Assembly (NCBI RefSeq): GCF_040954645.1
Contig: NC_092806.1
Span: 134,988,976-135,052,975, forward strand
Origin: Diabrotica undecimpunctata
Lineage: Eukaryota > Arthropoda > Insecta > Coleoptera > Chrysomelidae
Length of the DNA stretch: 64,000 nt
Direction: 5' to 3'
How positions within the stretch are numbered: position 1 is the stretch's first letter; each line of letters begins with the position of its first letter. The notes under the pieces are model-generated. The model had not been told where the DNA came from. It worked only from the letters and a program-made list of their open reading frames with translations, and did no database searches. Made by a program: the position numbers and the translations under genes. Of the stretch, positions 62,370-64,000 are shown piece after piece.

Positions 62370-63365
62370 TCACATATACAATGGGCGATATTAGTACCAA
62401 AATTGGTAAAGGGTGTAGATAAGATCTTGTATATGGTAAAATGGTCTAGAAGGCAGCAATGAACGAGGGAATAGACTCTTTGATTTTTTCCAAGAACACA
62501 ATATGGAAGTAAGAAACACATACTATAAGCTACATTTTTACATACTATACAGGGTGAGTCATGAGGAACTTTACATACTTCTACCATATGTAGAGTCCCT
62601 CAGGGAGCATATCATGTGGCCACTAAAAAATGTCAACTCCTCTTCTTTATTAATTAACAGGGTGATTTGTGTAATTGACCATTTATTTCATTTTACTGTA
62701 GTGTTTATACGGCTCATTTGATTTTTTTAATTTTTGCATGATACAGTACACTACTATCAAGCATTCGACTGGTATTAGCTAAACTAAAAAATTCCAGGAC
62801 TGGCTTTGGAAAAATTAATTTAGGGATTCGTATTAAATATTACACCCTGTATATATTTTTTTTAAATGCAATAAGTGATTTTCAAACTACATAAATAGCC
62901 AATGAAAACGACATATGCGACAATGTTGTCGCACTTTTATTAAATTTTTAGTGAACGATCAAATCTTACCAAAAATCCAACACGTACAATAAAAAATCAG
63001 ATTGATTATATTCTTATCAACAAAAGATTAAGGAACTCAATCAGCAGAGTTACGACATACCCTGGTGCAGATATTGGAGTTAAAACTAATACTAGAACAA
63101 CAAAGTAATAGATTCAAGAATCAAGAATGGATGACAGAAGACATACTAGACCTTATGGAATAAAGAGGACAATACAAAGAAAAGGTAGATGAATAGAGAA
63201 GAAAACATAGTGAAATATAACAAAAAATACAAGGCGCTAAAGAAAAATGGATGACGCATCGATGTTCAGAAATTGAAGAATTAGAAAAGAAACATGACAT
63301 GCTATAAATGCACAAGAAAGTTCATGAAGTGGCTGGCATGTATAAAAAAAGAAACACTAATACTC
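62370..63365 (+). mobile_element. RTE-like LINE endonuclease and linker relic
   Basis: The plus strand carries MGDISTKIGKG (GDFNAKIG-type endonuclease block, about 62381), then LFDFFQEHNMEVRNTYYKL-like sequence to 62545. After a small nested element (62548..62852) come RTIKNQIDYILINKRLRNSI and SRVTTYPGADIGVKTNT (62985..63100), the endonuclease end, and NQEWMTEDILDLME, HRCSEIEELEKKHDML (63115..63305), the helical linker as at 9735..9998. It stops where a hAT-like terminus begins at 63369. Confidence 0.75.
62548..62852. mobile_element. ACAGGGTG-ended MITE nested in LINE
   Basis: The ends TACAGGGTGAGTC and TATTACACCCTGTA lie about 305 bp apart at a TA dinucleotide. It has no ORF. It splits the endonuclease domain of the surrounding RTE relic, so it is younger than that copy. 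Confidence 0.65.
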
Positions 63366-63368
63366 TAA

Positions 63369-63430
63369 TACAGGGGTCACCAATTATATTCCCTGAAGGT
63401 CCGTTTCGAAAACCCTGGTACAGTAAATGA
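63369..63430 (+). mobile_element. hAT-like terminus
   Basis: CAGGGGTCACCAATTATATT begins abruptly after the LINE linker. CAGGGGT-C-x-C-C/A is a usual hAT-type terminal repeat in insects. I found no matching right end before the window edge. Confidence 0.45.
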
Positions 63431-63689
63431 AATATAAATTGTGTATTGTTTTGAGATTATTATCAGTACATTTTGAACATAGCAGTATTATAAATTATTA
63501 CTGAAAATATTTTAAAAGTTAGAAATTTATACAAAATGGTACAAAATGGTAATTACCATGTAACCTTTTCTACATTAGTTTCCATGCAAAATGGATGTTT
63601 GTTTTAAGCTTTATAAATCTGAAAACTATTTTAATTAAATGATCAGCTGAAAAGTATTCTTATTTAACATGTAGAGAAGAAGGAAAGAG

Positions 63690-63900
63690 TATTAAAATTT
63701 CAACGAAATCTTCTTCAACTTATTTTTATATTTTGAGATAATACTGAATATATTGTTAAGTGATGGTGGAGGATCAATTTATTTTAATTTTAATCTTCTG
63801 TTCTAAAATATCTTTATCTTAATCAGAAATTAATATCATGAAAATAAAACTGATGATATCAGGTGTAATTTGCATCTGTCGAGCATTTGGAGAATAAAAT
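63690..63900 (-). repeat. Inverted copy of the GILT promoter block
   Basis: Read on the minus strand: TCTCCAAATGCTCGACAGAT, CTGATATCATCAGTTTTATT, GGATCCTCCACCATCACTTA inverted, TTCAGTATTATCTCAAAATA, AGTTGAAGAAGATTTCGTTG. The order and sequence match 61862..62060 and 40777..40990. No GILT exon 1 follows downstream of it on the minus strand (63690 toward 63430). Confidence 0.65.
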
Positions 63901-64000
63901 TAATATAGATATATTACCATTATCTAAGATACATGAGATACTTGTAACGATGTTTAGTATAGCCACTCCCACTTATTCTTGATAAATATTTTTACAGCAA
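63901..64000. other. Window end, unassigned
   Basis: I see no supported feature. The terminal TTTTTACAG-CAA is a possible splice acceptor at the very edge, but with three following bases it cannot be judged. Confidence 0.3.

Noticed and set aside
63985..64000. The start of GILT gene 2 exon 2 at the window end (TTTTTACAG then CAA).
   Set aside because: Only three bases remain, and CAA does not match the GAA start of exon 2 in gene 1.

Overview
This is a eukaryotic, AT-rich (roughly two-thirds A+T) genomic window with split genes, GT-AG introns, TATA-box promoters and a very high load of interspersed, mutually nested transposable elements. The gene families (alpha integrin, GILT-like thiol reductase) and the repeat repertoire (RTE, Jockey/CR1 and I-like LINEs, a Penelope-like element, copia and gypsy gag, hAT, piggyBac, pogo, Tc1/mariner) fit an insect. 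A beetle is my guess; I cannot prove the order from this sequence alone.

Host genes are few and widely spaced. (1) The first three coding exons of an alpha-integrin gene lie on the minus strand (16425 to 2735). They splice in one open frame across two introns of about 3.2 and 10.1 kb packed with transposons; the rest of the gene lies beyond position 1. (2) A single-exon 269-aa protein of unknown function (35409..34600, minus) stands head to head with a THAP-like first exon (36064..36210, plus) across a 650-bp interval. (3) A complete four-exon GILT-like gene (41091..53598, plus) encodes 230 aa with the CXXC active site and the CQHG signature. (4) Exon 1 and the promoter of a tandem GILT paralogue (62237..62299) lie near the right edge, and a third, inverted copy of the same promoter block sits at 63690..63900.

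The rest is mobile DNA. 1-12 kb: RT and DDE relics, a ZBED-type hAT (minus) split by a second hAT that itself carries a small ACAGGGTG-ended element in its intron, a pogo relic, an RTE LINE and a piggyBac 3' end with its TTAA. 13-19 kb: RNase H relic, a catalytically broken mariner, RTE relics and a second copy of the ZBED-type hAT. 19.6-24.9 kb: a long inverted-repeat element whose loop holds a hAT with an 8-bp target duplication and whose right arm holds an RTE with an 11-bp target duplication. 25-34.4 kb: a Jockey-like LINE split by a young CR1-like LINE, a piggyBac relic and a nearly intact EN-RT LINE with one in-frame stop. 36.9-40.5 kb: copia gag interrupted by an I-like LINE, then a mosaic of a repeat with TIR-like ends. 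The GILT introns contain a gypsy-type leader and gag, a Penelope-like fragment, several LINE tails and a mariner split by two fused RTE fragments. 54.5-61.8 kb: a long-spacing DDE transposon, small palindromic elements, a 1.2-kb foldback with a hammerhead-like motif in each arm, and Tc1 copies head to head.

Nothing here behaves as an operon or a coordinated cassette. The biology of the window is a lineage-specific GILT expansion and an integrin gene in a dense nest of transposons, several of which can be dated relative to each other by their target-site duplications.
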